A DNA stretch of 43,320 bases from Clostridia bacterium (GCA_900769545.1 CAAGGZ010000117.1:1-43320); one strand, 5' to 3'; positions 24,301-33,352 are shown, counted from the first letter of the stretch. Numbers and translations: made by a program. The notes: generated by a model from the sequence alone, not told the origin.

Positions 24301-26970
24301 CTGACGGTATAAGTCAAGGAACAACGCCACGTAGTTGCGCAGGTGTTTGATTTCCGCAATAATGACTTCCGCCGAACAGTACACCGAATCACGAACAGGC
24401 AGATTGTATTCGGTCAAGTTGACGTTGGCGAACGGCGAGTTGTAAACGCCGCCGCATTCCTTAGCTGCTGCCGCCGCCTGCAACATCATCTGCTCGTAAG
24501 ATTCGATTTTTTCTTTCGTGAGCCCGTCGTAGAAGGTGCTCTCGATGTTCATAATATCGGGCGCGTTTTTGTTTTTTAAACAAATGAGCAACGCCTCGTA
24601 AACGGATACGCCCAATCTGCGTTTCTTATGTAACGCAACGAGCGAATCCCCCAATTCTCCCCTCAGCTTGGCAATCGAGCCCGAACGCTCCGTCAAGCTG
24701 ACGGTTTCCTGCGCGCCTGCGAGGGAAAGCGTGGACGTGAGCTTTTGCATAACGTCCGCCTTGTTGGCTTTGTTGGAGTGTAATTCCAAACAGAAATCGC
24801 CGATTCCCAAACCGTCCAAACGCTTTTTAACAACGGATAGAGCCGCTTGCTTTTCCGCAACGAACAACACGCGCTTTCCATCGTACAACGCATTGGCGAT
24901 GATATTGGTAATCGTCTGGGATTTACCTGTCCCGGGAGGGCCGTGCAAAACGAAGCTCTTGCCCGTTTGCGACATAGCAATTGCCGCCCACTGCGAAGCG
25001 TCCGCAGGCAGAGGCGTCAAGGTTGTTTCGGGGGCAGTTTCGTCCTCTTTAAAGCTCTCGTCTACGCTGCCGCCAACCACAACGGAGTTGTCGAGCATCG
25101 CCTGAATGATGGGATTTTTCGAGAACTCGTTAATATTTTGACGAAGGTCGTTCCACATTTGATAACGGGCAAACGAAAAGCCTGCAATAAACGCCTCGTC
25201 GAACACTTCCCAATTTTTCATACCGACGACTTCCATACGCACCATCGCAAGGACTTCGGAAATTTTCAAGCCTTGAATGGCTCCCTGTAAGCCGCGAATG
25301 TCGATATTAAATTCCTGTTTTAAAAATTCGAGCAACGTCGAGTTGACGGACGCCTCTTCGTCCGTAAGCACTACCGCATACCCGTTGCCGCCCTTGCCTT
25401 TTTTAAGCTGAATGGGTTGCAATACGAGAGGGGCGTACTTTTCCTTGCCGTCCTCTTTGGAATACCATTTCAAGAACCCCATAGCAAGATAGAGTATCTT
25501 TGTGCCCGATTCTTCGTTAGCTTCTTTGTTCTTTTTAATCAGTCGGTTAATAATCTCGTTTAAGAGCTTTTCTTCCGTGTACGTTCTCAAAACCCCTGCG
25601 TTGTTCTCAAGAGTGATAAGCTCCCTCATGCCTTTGGCTTTGGAGCTTGCGCCAAAATGCAAGCCGCTCTTTGCGATTTCCAATACGTCGGGCGTTCCGC
25701 CTGCGAGGGACATTTCCCCTTTCACCGTCAACGCGTCGAGCGTTGCATCCACGGACGTGGAAACAATATGCGCCACCGTCTTTACGGGCGAGAAATTGAG
25801 CAACGTGTTCTTCATCGACAAATCGAGAAGTCTTCTCTCCCACTGCTTGTCCTTCGTCTGTTCGGCGTCCAAGCTCAGCTTTTGTCTGGTCTTTAATTCC
25901 TGCGGAGCAATATCGGGAGACATATCCTGTTCGGACAAGATTTCAAAGCCTTTTAAGCTACGCGCGCGGAGCGGCAAAGGCAGAATGTGCGAAATGCGGC
26001 AACGGCGTACGTCTACGTATCTGTCGTAACAGGTCCCCGATTCCACTTTTTGTCTAAAGTGCGCCTCCGAAGTGGAATATGCGGCATTTTTGTCCGCAAA
26101 CAAGTCCTCTACGTCAAAACAGCTTACGTTGTTGATACCGTCCGAGGTGTAAGCGCTCAAACGACCTATATCGTCTGAAACGGTGTCGATAAAGCAATTA
26201 TCATACAGCCATGCGCCGCAAGTGATTTCCTTTTCCCCGAAAACGAGTACGGGGTGCAAGCCCAAGCTCTCCAAACACGAACAGGCAAAAATTGCCATCT
26301 CGAGCGGCGTTGCTTCGCCGTCGGAAAGAATTTTAACGCCTGCGCCAGCCGCTACGGGCTGTGAAATATCGCAAGGCTTTCTCTTGATAGAGAAATGACG
26401 AATCGCCGCAAACAAAGCCGCTATGATACTGCGAACGGCGTTTTTGTCGTTACCTGCATAACCGCCAAGCTCACAGGAAACGTTCCATTTTTTGAGCTGG
26501 GAAGAAATTTCGTTTTGAATGCGAGCGCAATCAGCTAAGCGAGGACGTACAAACGCCGACAACAGCTCGGGGTCGCCCTCTGTACCCTGCCAATAATCGA
26601 AGGGTAACACGGTGACGGAATAGGAAGCCGCCGCAAGGACTGCCTTTTCCTTGCGTAAGATGACGTCTATTTTTTCCTCGCGTACTTCTTCAAGGCTCGC
26701 AAAAAATACAGGCGAAAGCACGTTGCCAAGGTCCACCTCGACGCTGCTTTCAAAAGGAATTTCCTCTAAAACCTTATTGCTGTCAATCAGCATACCGTTT
26801 GCGTTGCTGACGGATAAAACGAGGTCGTTGACCGCTTCTTCCGCCGCATTTTTTACCTGCAACGAAGAAAACAGGGCTCTACGCAGGAAATAATCCGCAT
26901 AGGAAACCACTTTGGTCGTTTCCCCCGAAAGCGAGATAAGCTCTTCTAATTTTCTTGTCTTAATTGCCAT
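21316..26970 (-). CDS. Giant DUF4011-type superfamily 1 helicase with C-terminal nuclease-like domain
   Basis: ATG at 26970 has AAGGAT 8 bases upstream; a TTG 24 bases earlier is less likely. The product has 1884 residues. An N-terminal transglutaminase-like region (about 170-340) comes first, then a DUF4011 segment (WERRLLDLSMKNTLLNFSP, near 377). The SF1 helicase core has Walker A HGPPGTGKSQTITNII near 675, a long helical insertion, Walker B VIFDEASQIP near 1295, DPKQLPPT and C-terminal motifs (NVAVSRARE). A VSR-like nuclease fold (YDVGVSGFKIDVAVVDP, near 1605) follows, then a DUF3320-like end. Such proteins are suspected in nucleic-acid defence or repair. It shares a transcript with comEC. 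Confidence 0.82.
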   Translation of the reverse strand: MAIKTRKLEELISLSGETTKVVSYADYFLRRALFSSLQVKNAAEEAVNDLVLSVSNANGMLIDSNKVLEEIPFESSVEVDLGNVLSPVFFASLEEVREEKIDVILRKEKAVLAAASYSVTVLPFDYWQGTEGDPELLSAFVRPRLADCARIQNEISSQLKKWNVSCELGGYAGNDKNAVRSIIAALFAAIRHFSIKRKPCDISQPVAAGAGVKILSDGEATPLEMAIFACSCLESLGLHPVLVFGEKEITCGAWLYDNCFIDTVSDDIGRLSAYTSDGINNVSCFDVEDLFADKNAAYSTSEAHFRQKVESGTCYDRYVDVRRCRISHILPLPLRARSLKGFEILSEQDMSPDIAPQELKTRQKLSLDAEQTKDKQWERRLLDLSMKNTLLNFSPVKTVAHIVSTSVDATLDALTVKGEMSLAGGTPDVLEIAKSGLHFGASSKAKGMRELITLENNAGVLRTYTEEKLLNEIINRLIKKNKEANEESGTKILYLAMGFLKWYSKEDGKEKYAPLVLQPIQLKKGKGGNGYAVVLTDEEASVNSTLLEFLKQEFNIDIRGLQGAIQGLKISEVLAMVRMEVVGMKNWEVFDEAFIAGFSFARYQMWNDLRQNINEFSKNPIIQAMLDNSVVVGGSVDESFKEDETAPETTLTPLPADASQWAAIAMSQTGKSFVLHGPPGTGKSQTITNIIANALYDGKRVLFVAEKQAALSVVKKRLDGLGIGDFCLELHSNKANKADVMQKLTSTLSLAGAQETVSLTERSGSIAKLRGELGDSLVALHKKRRLGVSVYEALLICLKNKNAPDIMNIESTFYDGLTKEKIESYEQMMLQAAAAAKECGGVYNSPFANVNLTEYNLPVRDSVYCSAEVIIAEIKHLRNYVALFLDLYRQKISTLTRKKLESLYEIAKLLQSGVLNKYYKEDEEQFYAFFNANRRLDAGLEKYYATCKKLIDIGKEYQELGAWLDAGNTDYETNKTVSGIVKKLTKAAFVPLTKEDILQQLANVFEIYEAMARIRSNTNLSQYFTFAFGRVDFFDARKNFLKDLYRMHEMCATVFMDYNADSFNSMCIRAASGYTAPVLNGLMRSVDSFRAAENSFLEVTAADRRKAPEEEILDSYTAKAGGLIENIDMLASWCMYKKTAAALNQAGLTFITDALENGAVTGENIVDSFEKNIYKNFLQTNIPLDPVLSRFSAAVCEEKTESLRASMEEFSKLTKEAIRAKLISTLPTPSTEGSLSLELANFQRFAKSNLRGMGIRKLFEEIPELIKTIAPCMLMSPITVSQYLQAEHGMFDMVIFDEASQIPTAEAICSLARGKSAIVVGDPKQLPPTTFFNTNYVDEDNLENEDMESVLDDCLAINMPQRHLTWHYRSKHESLIAFSNVMYYENRLCTFPSPDALGSKITFNFLEDGVYDRGFSKRNKAEGDALVEEVLRRLADPVLNKSSMGVVTFSSVQKEYIERKLTAAISEKKLDSAAYDREEPLFVKNLENVQGDERDVILFSVCYGPDRTGRISLNFGPLNQVGGWRRLNVAVSRAREEMVVYSSMRGAMIDLSKTNSKGVAGLKAFLDFAEKGRTNLAISSNNLVAKKPGLGKYIAEELAAYGYECRYDVGVSGFKIDVAVVDPKNKHRFILAIMCDTPNAFSVKDRNILQLQTLKRNNWNVIRLFSVNYYNNPKREIKKIKDLLDKLTGAEKRGGSELNRCKKNYKAAALEARFENVTYITSGENDKDLIARLKAIVAAEEPISFDFLVRRCLSSLGIVKYGAKVEARMQALIGLCGFKYERILGTQYYRKTDKSVGFEKYRVETGEALRKNQTDFTPYEIIAVIRSALEDKVALYMDEVQTIVTSIFRIKPSDKFIVYINDCVSLGEDRGVFVRSVSDRITLA

Positions 26971-27032
26971 TTTTTCATCCTTTTTACGGAGCAAATATTA
27001 CTTCGTAATTCCCTCATAATCTATTCCCTTCT

Positions 27033-27061
27033 ATTATACACGGAAACGGACAAAAAAGCAA
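27033..27061 (-). promoter_or_regulatory. Promoter of the helicase-comEC operon
   Basis: TTGCTT (27061-27056), 17-base spacer and TATAAT (27038-27033) on the minus strand. The leader to the ATG at 26970 is about 56 bases. Confidence 0.7.
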
Positions 27062-27092
27062 TACCCAATTTGAAATTTTCACAGGGATTTTG

Positions 27093-27126
27093 TAAAAAAA
27101 TTGAGCGCGGTTTTTAAGCCGCGCTC
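27093..27126 (-). terminator. Terminator after the phosphoesterase gene
   Basis: An 8-bp GC-rich stem GAGCGCGG / CCGCGCTC with a short loop is followed on the minus strand by AATTTTTTT. It lies 16 bases past the stop codon. Confidence 0.9.
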
Positions 27127-27141
27127 TTGCTGTTAAGTTAT

Positions 27142-28812
27142 TTATGTTCTATTCGTACCGAACACGTCGCCGCAATAGTAAATGTAAGCGTCATCAATCG
27201 CGCCGTCTGTTTCCGAAATAAACATTACCGTACCGCCGATGAGCGGCGTTCCTTCAATTACTCGACTACCTACAATCGTACCGTCTTCTTTCAAGCTGTT
27301 GAATAAATCATATTCGCTCGATTTCTGACCGTATTGGAAACGCACGCCGTCATATACAACGCTGGCGCTATTGCAATGGTCATGCCCGACGAAGATGGAG
27401 TCTACCCCAAGTTTTTTCAAACCGTTATAGACGCTATACGTCGAATCCCACGCATTCGGTATATCCTCGCCCAAGTACCCAAAATCGCTTTCCGCTTTGT
27501 TTGCCAATGCGTCAATGTTAATAGGGCTACTTGATGTTCCATTGTTCGTAAAGCCATACTGTTTATAAGCGCTAACAAACATCATAAAAGGAATATGCCA
27601 TGCAAACGAAATCTTCGTATCGGGAGAAACCGCTTTGAGTGCTGTAATTTCTTCTGTGTACCACTTGATTTGATCCGAACCAAAACCTGCCGTTCTCACG
27701 GTGTGTCCGTTGGCTAAGGATTCTGCGCTTGCGTTACTCGCACCGTTGGAGTCAAGCATATAGAACACGCGTTTCACTTCGTCGCCTTGCACTATCCCCA
27801 CCGAATAGTTACCGTTGCCCGTCAAGGTTTTTTGCTCGAACAAGCAATACTTTGCATTTTCAAACTGCTGACATTGCCAATCTACGCCCATATGCGTTTC
27901 GGGGTCATGATTGCCGAATACGGGAGCCCAAGGAATTTGGAAACTGTCCATAACTGCAATGAATTCCTGCAATGCGCTACCGTTATCATCAAATTCACCA
28001 TAGACAATATCACCCGTAATAATGATTAAATCGGGATTTACCGTTGGAATCATTTCTCTAAGATAATCGTAGCAACGAACGTTCTTTTTGTCGCTTGCCC
28101 AATCCGTCCAATGCACGCCTTCACGCCCCGGACGAGCTTGGCTTGCGTCGATAATTTGAGGGTCGCTGAGCTGTAAAACAACGGGGTCTCTACCCGTTTC
28201 TACTTCTACGATAAAGTCGGGAATGTTAATGGGAGCAAGCACAACGGTATCTTCCTGCGTAATCTTGGTTGCGCCTTCTGCATCGGTAAAATATCCCTCG
28301 CAGAAAGAACAATACCAATGCTCGATATTGCCGTTTTCTCTGCCTTTAAAGTCAGCCGCCGCATAGTGCGTCATTGTATGTACAGCGTCAATTTCTATCT
28401 CTTTTGCCGTTGTTTCCGTTTGACAAGCTTCGTCTAAGAAATACTTTTCACAAATCGTACAAGTCCAATACTCCAGATTTCCCGGCTCTTTACAATTTCC
28501 ATTTTTTGCGCTTGTATGCTCCGTGGTATGCGGAAGCATTGCGACGGTAATTTCCGCTTCCGTGAGCGGATTTTTCGCTTGTTTATCCGAAAAAACAGCG
28601 TCACAAGACTGACATTGCCAATGCTCGATTTTACCTTCCGTCGTACAGGTGGCTTCCACCGCCGATACCTTTTTGCAATAATGGTAATGCTGCTCCGACG
28701 AGTCGGAAGATTGGTTTGACGAAACGCTGTTACCGCTTTGCAAACCGCAAGCCGTAAACAAGCAAGTCATAATCGCCAACGCCCCAATTAGTATTTTTTT
28801 ATTCTTTCTCAT
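27142..28812 (-). CDS. Lipoprotein metallophosphoesterase with three CxxC modules
   Basis: ATG at 28812 follows GGAGG and begins a lipoprotein signal with lipobox LFTAC; a start 57 bases upstream would spoil it. The product has 556 residues. After a Ser linker there are three repeated modules (about 45-195) with a pattern such as C...G..E.W.C..C...F, which may bind metal. A calcineurin-like phosphoesterase follows, with LSDPQ near 214, GDIVYG, GNHDPE, AWHIPF and GHDHCN. The first motif has Gln in place of the usual His (DxH), as in CPPED1-like enzymes. It should act outside the membrane; the substrate is unknown. The gene is monocistronic with its own promoter and terminator. Confidence 0.85.
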   Translation of the reverse strand: MRKNKKILIGALAIMTCLFTACGLQSGNSVSSNQSSDSSEQHYHYCKKVSAVEATCTTEGKIEHWQCQSCDAVFSDKQAKNPLTEAEITVAMLPHTTEHTSAKNGNCKEPGNLEYWTCTICEKYFLDEACQTETTAKEIEIDAVHTMTHYAAADFKGRENGNIEHWYCSFCEGYFTDAEGATKITQEDTVVLAPINIPDFIVEVETGRDPVVLQLSDPQIIDASQARPGREGVHWTDWASDKKNVRCYDYLREMIPTVNPDLIIITGDIVYGEFDDNGSALQEFIAVMDSFQIPWAPVFGNHDPETHMGVDWQCQQFENAKYCLFEQKTLTGNGNYSVGIVQGDEVKRVFYMLDSNGASNASAESLANGHTVRTAGFGSDQIKWYTEEITALKAVSPDTKISFAWHIPFMMFVSAYKQYGFTNNGTSSSPINIDALANKAESDFGYLGEDIPNAWDSTYSVYNGLKKLGVDSIFVGHDHCNSASVVYDGVRFQYGQKSSEYDLFNSLKEDGTIVGSRVIEGTPLIGGTVMFISETDGAIDDAYIYYCGDVFGTNRT

Positions 28813-28834
28813 AGCTTCCTCCATGCTTTTTATC

Positions 28835-28863
28835 ATTGTAAATGAAAAAAGCGAGTTTGTCAA
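28835..28863 (-). promoter_or_regulatory. Strong promoter of the phosphoesterase gene
   Basis: A perfect TTGACA (28863-28858), 17-base spacer and TACAAT (28840-28835). Two further TTGACA copies lie just upstream (near 28880 and 28898) without matching -10 elements. Confidence 0.8.
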
Positions 28864-28896
28864 TATCAATTCTTATTGTCAATGTGATAAATCTTG

Positions 28897-28933
28897 TCAA
28901 AAAATGGGTCTCCGTACTCGAAAACCCATTTTT
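28897..28933 (-). terminator. Terminator of the rimP-nusA-infB-nrnA operon
   Basis: Stem AAAATGGGT / ACCCATTTT with a 14-nt loop is followed on the minus strand by a T-run and lies directly behind the nrnA stop. Confidence 0.85.
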
Positions 28934-29902
28934 TTATTCTAAATATTGTGAAACGGTGTAGGAAAGCTTGTCTAAGACTTCCTCTACCTCTCCAAAGAGC
29001 ATACAGCCAGCCGCGCGAATATGTCCGCCGCCGCCGTAAACGCCTGCAATTCTATTGACGTCTGCGTATATTTTGGAGCGCAAAGAGATTTTATACTGCC
29101 CTTTTTTCACTTCCATTAGCGAAGCGGCAACTTCCACAGTGTCTACGTTGAGCGGAAAATCCACAAAACCCTCCGTCATTCCTGCGTCTGCACCCGTTTC
29201 TTCCATCAGTTTTTTAGAAATAACAATTGCGGCAAATCTATCGTCGAAATAGTAGCGTATCTTGCTCATCACCGCCGCATACAACGCTGCGCGCTGTTTG
29301 GGTTGTTTTTTGAAAAGATTATAGCTATAATACCGTATATCCGCGCCCGCTTTTAATAATTTCGCACCCAAAAGGAAGGCTTCTTCCGTCACGTCGTCGT
29401 GGGAAAAATTCCCCGAATCCGTGAGCAACCCCACGAGTAGATATTCCGCTGTTTTTTTATCCAACGGAGCACCCATGTACTCGATGAGCGCGGCAATATT
29501 CATACAATTTGCCGAACATTCCCGAACGTAATTATATTTTGCGTAGCGAGTATTGGAAATATGATGATCGACGTTGATTGTGTCGATTTTCTTGCGTTTT
29601 GCCGTAGAAATCAGGTCGGAAAGCGCGCCTAAACGCTGGTCATCGCTGCAATCTACCGTTATGAGCAAGTCAAATTCCCCTTGAGGGGATTTTTTGATGG
29701 TTTGCACGCCGTTTAAAAATATCAAATTGGACGGAATTTCCGATTCATCGCATACCTGGTATGGTATTTTAAAGAAATCCAACGCACAACCGAGCGCCAA
29801 AGCACTACCGAAAGCGTCTCCGTCAGGTCGCATATGCGTACAGATAACGACGCTCTTCGCCTGTTTGATTCTATCCGCAATCTGTTGCAACGTGCAATCC
29901 AT
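28934..29902 (-). CDS. nrnA: DHH-family oligoribonuclease / pAp phosphatase
   Basis: A 322-residue cytosolic phosphoesterase. The DHH domain shows HMRPDGDAFGSALAL near residue 20, TVDCSDD and NVDHHISNTRYAKYN near 105; the DHHA1 domain ends with the GGGGHIRAAGC substrate loop near 290. NrnA degrades short RNA oligomers and pAp, and family members also cut pApA, the breakdown product of c-di-AMP, which fits the cdaA in the same window. It follows rbfA by 9 bases with a GAGGT site, the usual place in Clostridia, and ends the operon; truB does not follow. Confidence 0.92.
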   Translation of the reverse strand: MDCTLQQIADRIKQAKSVVICTHMRPDGDAFGSALALGCALDFFKIPYQVCDESEIPSNLIFLNGVQTIKKSPQGEFDLLITVDCSDDQRLGALSDLISTAKRKKIDTINVDHHISNTRYAKYNYVRECSANCMNIAALIEYMGAPLDKKTAEYLLVGLLTDSGNFSHDDVTEEAFLLGAKLLKAGADIRYYSYNLFKKQPKQRAALYAAVMSKIRYYFDDRFAAIVISKKLMEETGADAGMTEGFVDFPLNVDTVEVAASLMEVKKGQYKISLRSKIYADVNRIAGVYGGGGHIRAAGCMLFGEVEEVLDKLSYTVSQYLE

Positions 29903-29911
29903 AGTTACCTC

Positions 29912-30304
29912 TTACTCTTCGTCCTCTTCAGAATTTTCTATCTCTTCCGGAGTTGAATACGTTATTTTTTTGAACAGTTCGTCCATTTTTGCGCCGTAGT
30001 TCATACTGCCGTCCATACGGAAGGTGAGCGCAGGCACGGTACGCATACGCATCACTTGCGCCAATTCGTGACGGATAAAACCCGCGTTTTCCTGCAACGC
30101 CGCAAACGAACGCTTGGTTTGCTCTTCGCCTGTTCCGTAGATGCTCACGTAAACGTAAGCTGTTTTTAAATCGGGCGCAACGTCCACTTCCGTAACGGAA
30201 ATGAGACCCTTCATATCCACCGCTCTATCCTTTAAACGGTAAAGGATTGCGCTGATTTCTTTTTGGTATTCGCCGTTCAATCTCGAAGTTCTCGAAACTT
30301 TCAT
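29912..30304 (-). CDS. rbfA: Ribosome-binding factor A
   Basis: A 130-residue protein with a KH-like fold that binds the small subunit during 16S rRNA maturation. The pattern VSRTSRLNGEYQKEISAILY at the start, SVTEVDVAPDLKTAYVYVS in the middle and LTFRMDGSMNYGAKMDELF near the end is typical, and an acidic tail follows. The ATG overlaps the infB stop (TAATG), so the two are translated in step. Confidence 0.93.
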   Translation of the reverse strand: MKVSRTSRLNGEYQKEISAILYRLKDRAVDMKGLISVTEVDVAPDLKTAYVYVSIYGTGEEQTKRSFAALQENAGFIRHELAQVMRMRTVPALTFRMDGSMNYGAKMDELFKKITYSTPEEIENSEEDEE

Positions 30305-33015
30305 TACGCTTTAATTTCCTCCGTTACGTAACATTCGATGATGTCGCCTACGCGGATTTCGTTGAAGCCCTCAATGGCGCAACCGCATTCGTAGCCGTAG
30401 TTGACTTCTTTTACGTCGTCCTTAAATCTCTTAAGCTGCTTTACGCCGCCTTCGCAAATCATAATGTCTTCACGGTAAATACGGAGCTTACCGCCGCGAA
30501 CAATCTTACCGTCCGTAACGTAGCAACCTGCAATCGTACCAACGCCCGTGATGTTGAACGTCTGACGAACTTCACATTTACCCGTGAGCGTTTCCTTAAG
30601 CTTGGGAGCAAGCATACCCTTAAGCGCAGCTTCCATATCGTCGATAAGCTCGTAAATAATACGGTAACTTCTTACGTCTACCTTAGAAGTTTCCGCAAGC
30701 TTCTTCGCCTTGGTATCGGGACGAACGTTGAAACCGATAATGATTGCGTTTGCGCTGTCCGCGAGCATAACGTCGCCTTCGTTGATTGCGCCTGCCGCCG
30801 AGTGAATAACTTTCACGCGAACTTCTTCGTTGGAGAGCTTCTCAAGCGACTGCTTTACCGCTTCTACGCTACCCTGCACGTCGCCTTTGACGATGAGGTT
30901 GAGGTTTTTAATCTTACCCTCTTCCACCTGCGCAAATACGTCGTCGAGCGTAACACGGCTCTGCTGTTTAATCATATTTTCACGTTCTTTGTTCTTTCTT
31001 TCTTCCTGAACCTGCTTCATAAGCGACTGGTCAACTACCATAATGCTGTCCCCTGCGTTGGGAACGTCTTCCAAGCCGAGAATGGAAACTGCCATGGAAG
31101 GACCTGCGCTCTTAACCGTTCTGCCCTTGTCGTCGAACATTGCGCGCACACGACCCATCGTCGTACCCGACAAAATATTGTCGCCTGTACGAAGCGTACC
31201 CGTCTGTACGATAATGCTTGCAACAGGGCCCTTGCCCTTGTCGAGCTTCGCTTCGATAATCGTACCGCGAGCCTGACGGTCGGGGTCTGCCTTAAGTTCT
31301 TCCATTTCCGCAACGAGGTTGACGGAGTCGAGCAAGTCGTCAATACCCATACCCGTCTTTGCAGAAACGGGAACAATCATCGTATCGCCGCCCCATTCTT
31401 CGGGAACAAGCTCGTGTTCGACAAGCTGCTGTTTGATACGGTCGGGATTGATTTCGTGTTTATCCATCTTGTTCATAGCGACAATAATGGGAACTTCCGC
31501 CGCTTTGGCGTGGTTAATTGCTTCTATCGTCTGCGGCATAATACCGTCGTCCGCTGCAACCACAAGGATAACAACGTCGGTAATCTTTGCGCCGCGCGCA
31601 CGCATAGACGTGAACGCCGCGTGACCGGGCGTATCGATAAAGGTAATCTGTTTGCCTTTTGCCGTAACGGTGTAAGCACCGATGCTCTGCGTAATACCGC
31701 CTGCTTCGCCGCTGGTAACGGACGTGGAACGGATTTTATCAAGCAAGGACGTTTTACCGTGGTCTACGTGACCCATAACGGTAACGACGGGCGCACGGGT
31801 AACCAACTTGCTTTCGTCTTCCACGAGCGTGGTATCCATAAGCACTTCTTCCGCCGTCTTTTCGGGCTTGTATTCAAGGTCGATTCCCATATCCGCTGCA
31901 AGGAGCGCTGCGTTATCGTAATCGATGGAATCGTTGATTCCTTTCATAATGCCTTCTTTAAAGAGGCGTTTGCTGATTTCTACCGCAGATACGCCCAATT
32001 TTTCGGAAAGCACTTTCAAGGGAATATCCTGCGTCGTAACGACTGCGTGCTCAATCTTGATAACGGGAATTTCCTGACGCTTCTGCTTTTTAGGCGAGCG
32101 TACCTTTCTGTAACCCGACTTATCTTCATCAAAGTCCTCTACCGTCATACCTTGCTGACGGATAAGCGTACGCTTGGAAAGAGGTTTCTTTTCCGTATAC
32201 GTCTTTTCGTAAGTTTTCTTCTTCGCAGGCGCAGAGAAAGATTTGTTTTCTCTTGCAGGCGCGATAGGAGCCGCCATCTGAGGCGCACTCTGCGGACGGG
32301 CAGGTCTTGCCGCGCCGCCCATATTGGGTCTTGCAGGTCTGTCGCCTTGAGGACGGGCAGGTCTGTCTCCCTGAGGACGAGGACGGAACGAAGTAGGAGC
32401 GCTCGTTGTTTCCACACCGGGTTTTGCAACGTATACGCCTTGTTCCTGTCCGTTTCTGAAATATCTGGGCGCGCGAGGCGCAGCAGGAGCGGCAGGACGT
32501 TCCTCTGCCTTAGGCACGAACGTTCTACTTTCCTTTTTCTCTTCCTTAGGCTCTTCCGCTTTTTCTTCCACTACGGGAGCAGGTTCTTCTTTCTTGGACG
32601 CCTTCTTCTTGGGAGCTTCCTTCTTAGGTTCTTCCGCTTTTTCCTCTACTGCGGGAGCAGGCGCAGGTTCAGCCTGAGGCTCTTTTTCAGCCTCTTCTGC
32701 CGCCGCTTTCTTACGGGTCGTCTTTTTCGGCTTTTCTTCTGCCTTTTCTTCCGCAGCCGCTTTTTTAGCCGCTTCTTTTTCCGCTTTCTTTGCGGCAGCC
32801 GCTTTTTCTTCCTCTGCAAGACGCGCTGCTTCTTCTGCGATTTTCGCCGCTTCGGCAGCTTCACGCTCCGTCTTTTCAGTTTCTAAAGCGGAAAGTTTTT
32901 TCAAGATTTCCGAGAGGTTTTTCTCTGTGGAAGAAAGACGCTTCTGCAAACCGCCAAGTTGCTGATCGTCCAATAATCCTAACACTTTTTCCACATTTTC
33001 ATATTTCTTTGCCAT
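30304..33015 (-). CDS. infB: Translation initiation factor IF-2
   Basis: A 903-residue GTPase that brings initiator tRNA to the ribosome. The first ~280 residues are low-complexity Ala/Glu/Lys/Pro, a disordered N-terminal part of this length being normal for the factor. An IF2_N domain lies near 325-375, then the G domain with GHVDHGKTSLLDK near residue 412, DTPGHAAFTSMRARGAK and MNKMDK, followed by the two beta-barrels and the C2 domain that binds fMet-tRNA. Its stop overlaps rbfA and its start lies 4 bases after the ylxQ stop. A long plus-strand open frame opposite it is only a shadow. Confidence 0.97.
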   Translation of the reverse strand: MAKKYENVEKVLGLLDDQQLGGLQKRLSSTEKNLSEILKKLSALETEKTEREAAEAAKIAEEAARLAEEEKAAAAKKAEKEAAKKAAAEEKAEEKPKKTTRKKAAAEEAEKEPQAEPAPAPAVEEKAEEPKKEAPKKKASKKEEPAPVVEEKAEEPKEEKKESRTFVPKAEERPAAPAAPRAPRYFRNGQEQGVYVAKPGVETTSAPTSFRPRPQGDRPARPQGDRPARPNMGGAARPARPQSAPQMAAPIAPARENKSFSAPAKKKTYEKTYTEKKPLSKRTLIRQQGMTVEDFDEDKSGYRKVRSPKKQKRQEIPVIKIEHAVVTTQDIPLKVLSEKLGVSAVEISKRLFKEGIMKGINDSIDYDNAALLAADMGIDLEYKPEKTAEEVLMDTTLVEDESKLVTRAPVVTVMGHVDHGKTSLLDKIRSTSVTSGEAGGITQSIGAYTVTAKGKQITFIDTPGHAAFTSMRARGAKITDVVILVVAADDGIMPQTIEAINHAKAAEVPIIVAMNKMDKHEINPDRIKQQLVEHELVPEEWGGDTMIVPVSAKTGMGIDDLLDSVNLVAEMEELKADPDRQARGTIIEAKLDKGKGPVASIIVQTGTLRTGDNILSGTTMGRVRAMFDDKGRTVKSAGPSMAVSILGLEDVPNAGDSIMVVDQSLMKQVQEERKNKERENMIKQQSRVTLDDVFAQVEEGKIKNLNLIVKGDVQGSVEAVKQSLEKLSNEEVRVKVIHSAAGAINEGDVMLADSANAIIIGFNVRPDTKAKKLAETSKVDVRSYRIIYELIDDMEAALKGMLAPKLKETLTGKCEVRQTFNITGVGTIAGCYVTDGKIVRGGKLRIYREDIMICEGGVKQLKRFKDDVKEVNYGYECGCAIEGFNEIRVGDIIECYVTEEIKA

Positions 33016-33019
33016 AAAT

Positions 33020-33352
33020 TTAGTCGTTCCCTCCAGAATAGAATTTATATTGCTGCTCGCTTGTCAGCGCGGAAAGTATCGCCGATGCAAGGTTTTTATC
33101 TGTCACCGCCACCGCTTTTACCTTGGGACGGTAGGTGTGTTCGCCCAATACCCCAGCGTTCGCCGAAAGCAACGGGCAATCAAATTTTTCTTTTGCTTTT
33201 ATTAAAACTTTGTACGAGTTTTCGCTCAGTTCTTCGTCTGCAATAATCAAACAGACTCCCTTTCGCTGTTTTTCGATATTGTCTACGCCAAAAAGGATTT
33301 TTCTCGAACGAATGCTAAACCCGATATACGTCTCGATTTTACTTTTCGTCAA
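33020..33352 (-). CDS. ylxQ: L7Ae-family RNA-binding protein YlxQ
   Basis: TTG at 33352 is taken as start because GGAGGAG lies just upstream; the TTG 15 bases earlier sits in front of that site. The product has 110 residues with an L7Ae/L30e fold: a basic first part (YIGFSIRSRKILFGVD), LIIADEELSEN in the middle and KVKAVAVTDKNLASAI near the end. Family members bind kink-turn RNA. It overlaps the ylxR end by 14 bases and precedes infB, as in B. subtilis. Confidence 0.85.
   Translation of the reverse strand: MTKSKIETYIGFSIRSRKILFGVDNIEKQRKGVCLIIADEELSENSYKVLIKAKEKFDCPLLSANAGVLGEHTYRPKVKAVAVTDKNLASAILSALTSEQQYKFYSGGND

Noticed and set aside
30802..32886. 694-codon plus-strand frame
   Set aside because: It lies fully opposite infB, whose protein is unmistakable; Arg/Phe-rich shadow of the Ala/Glu/Lys-rich coding strand.
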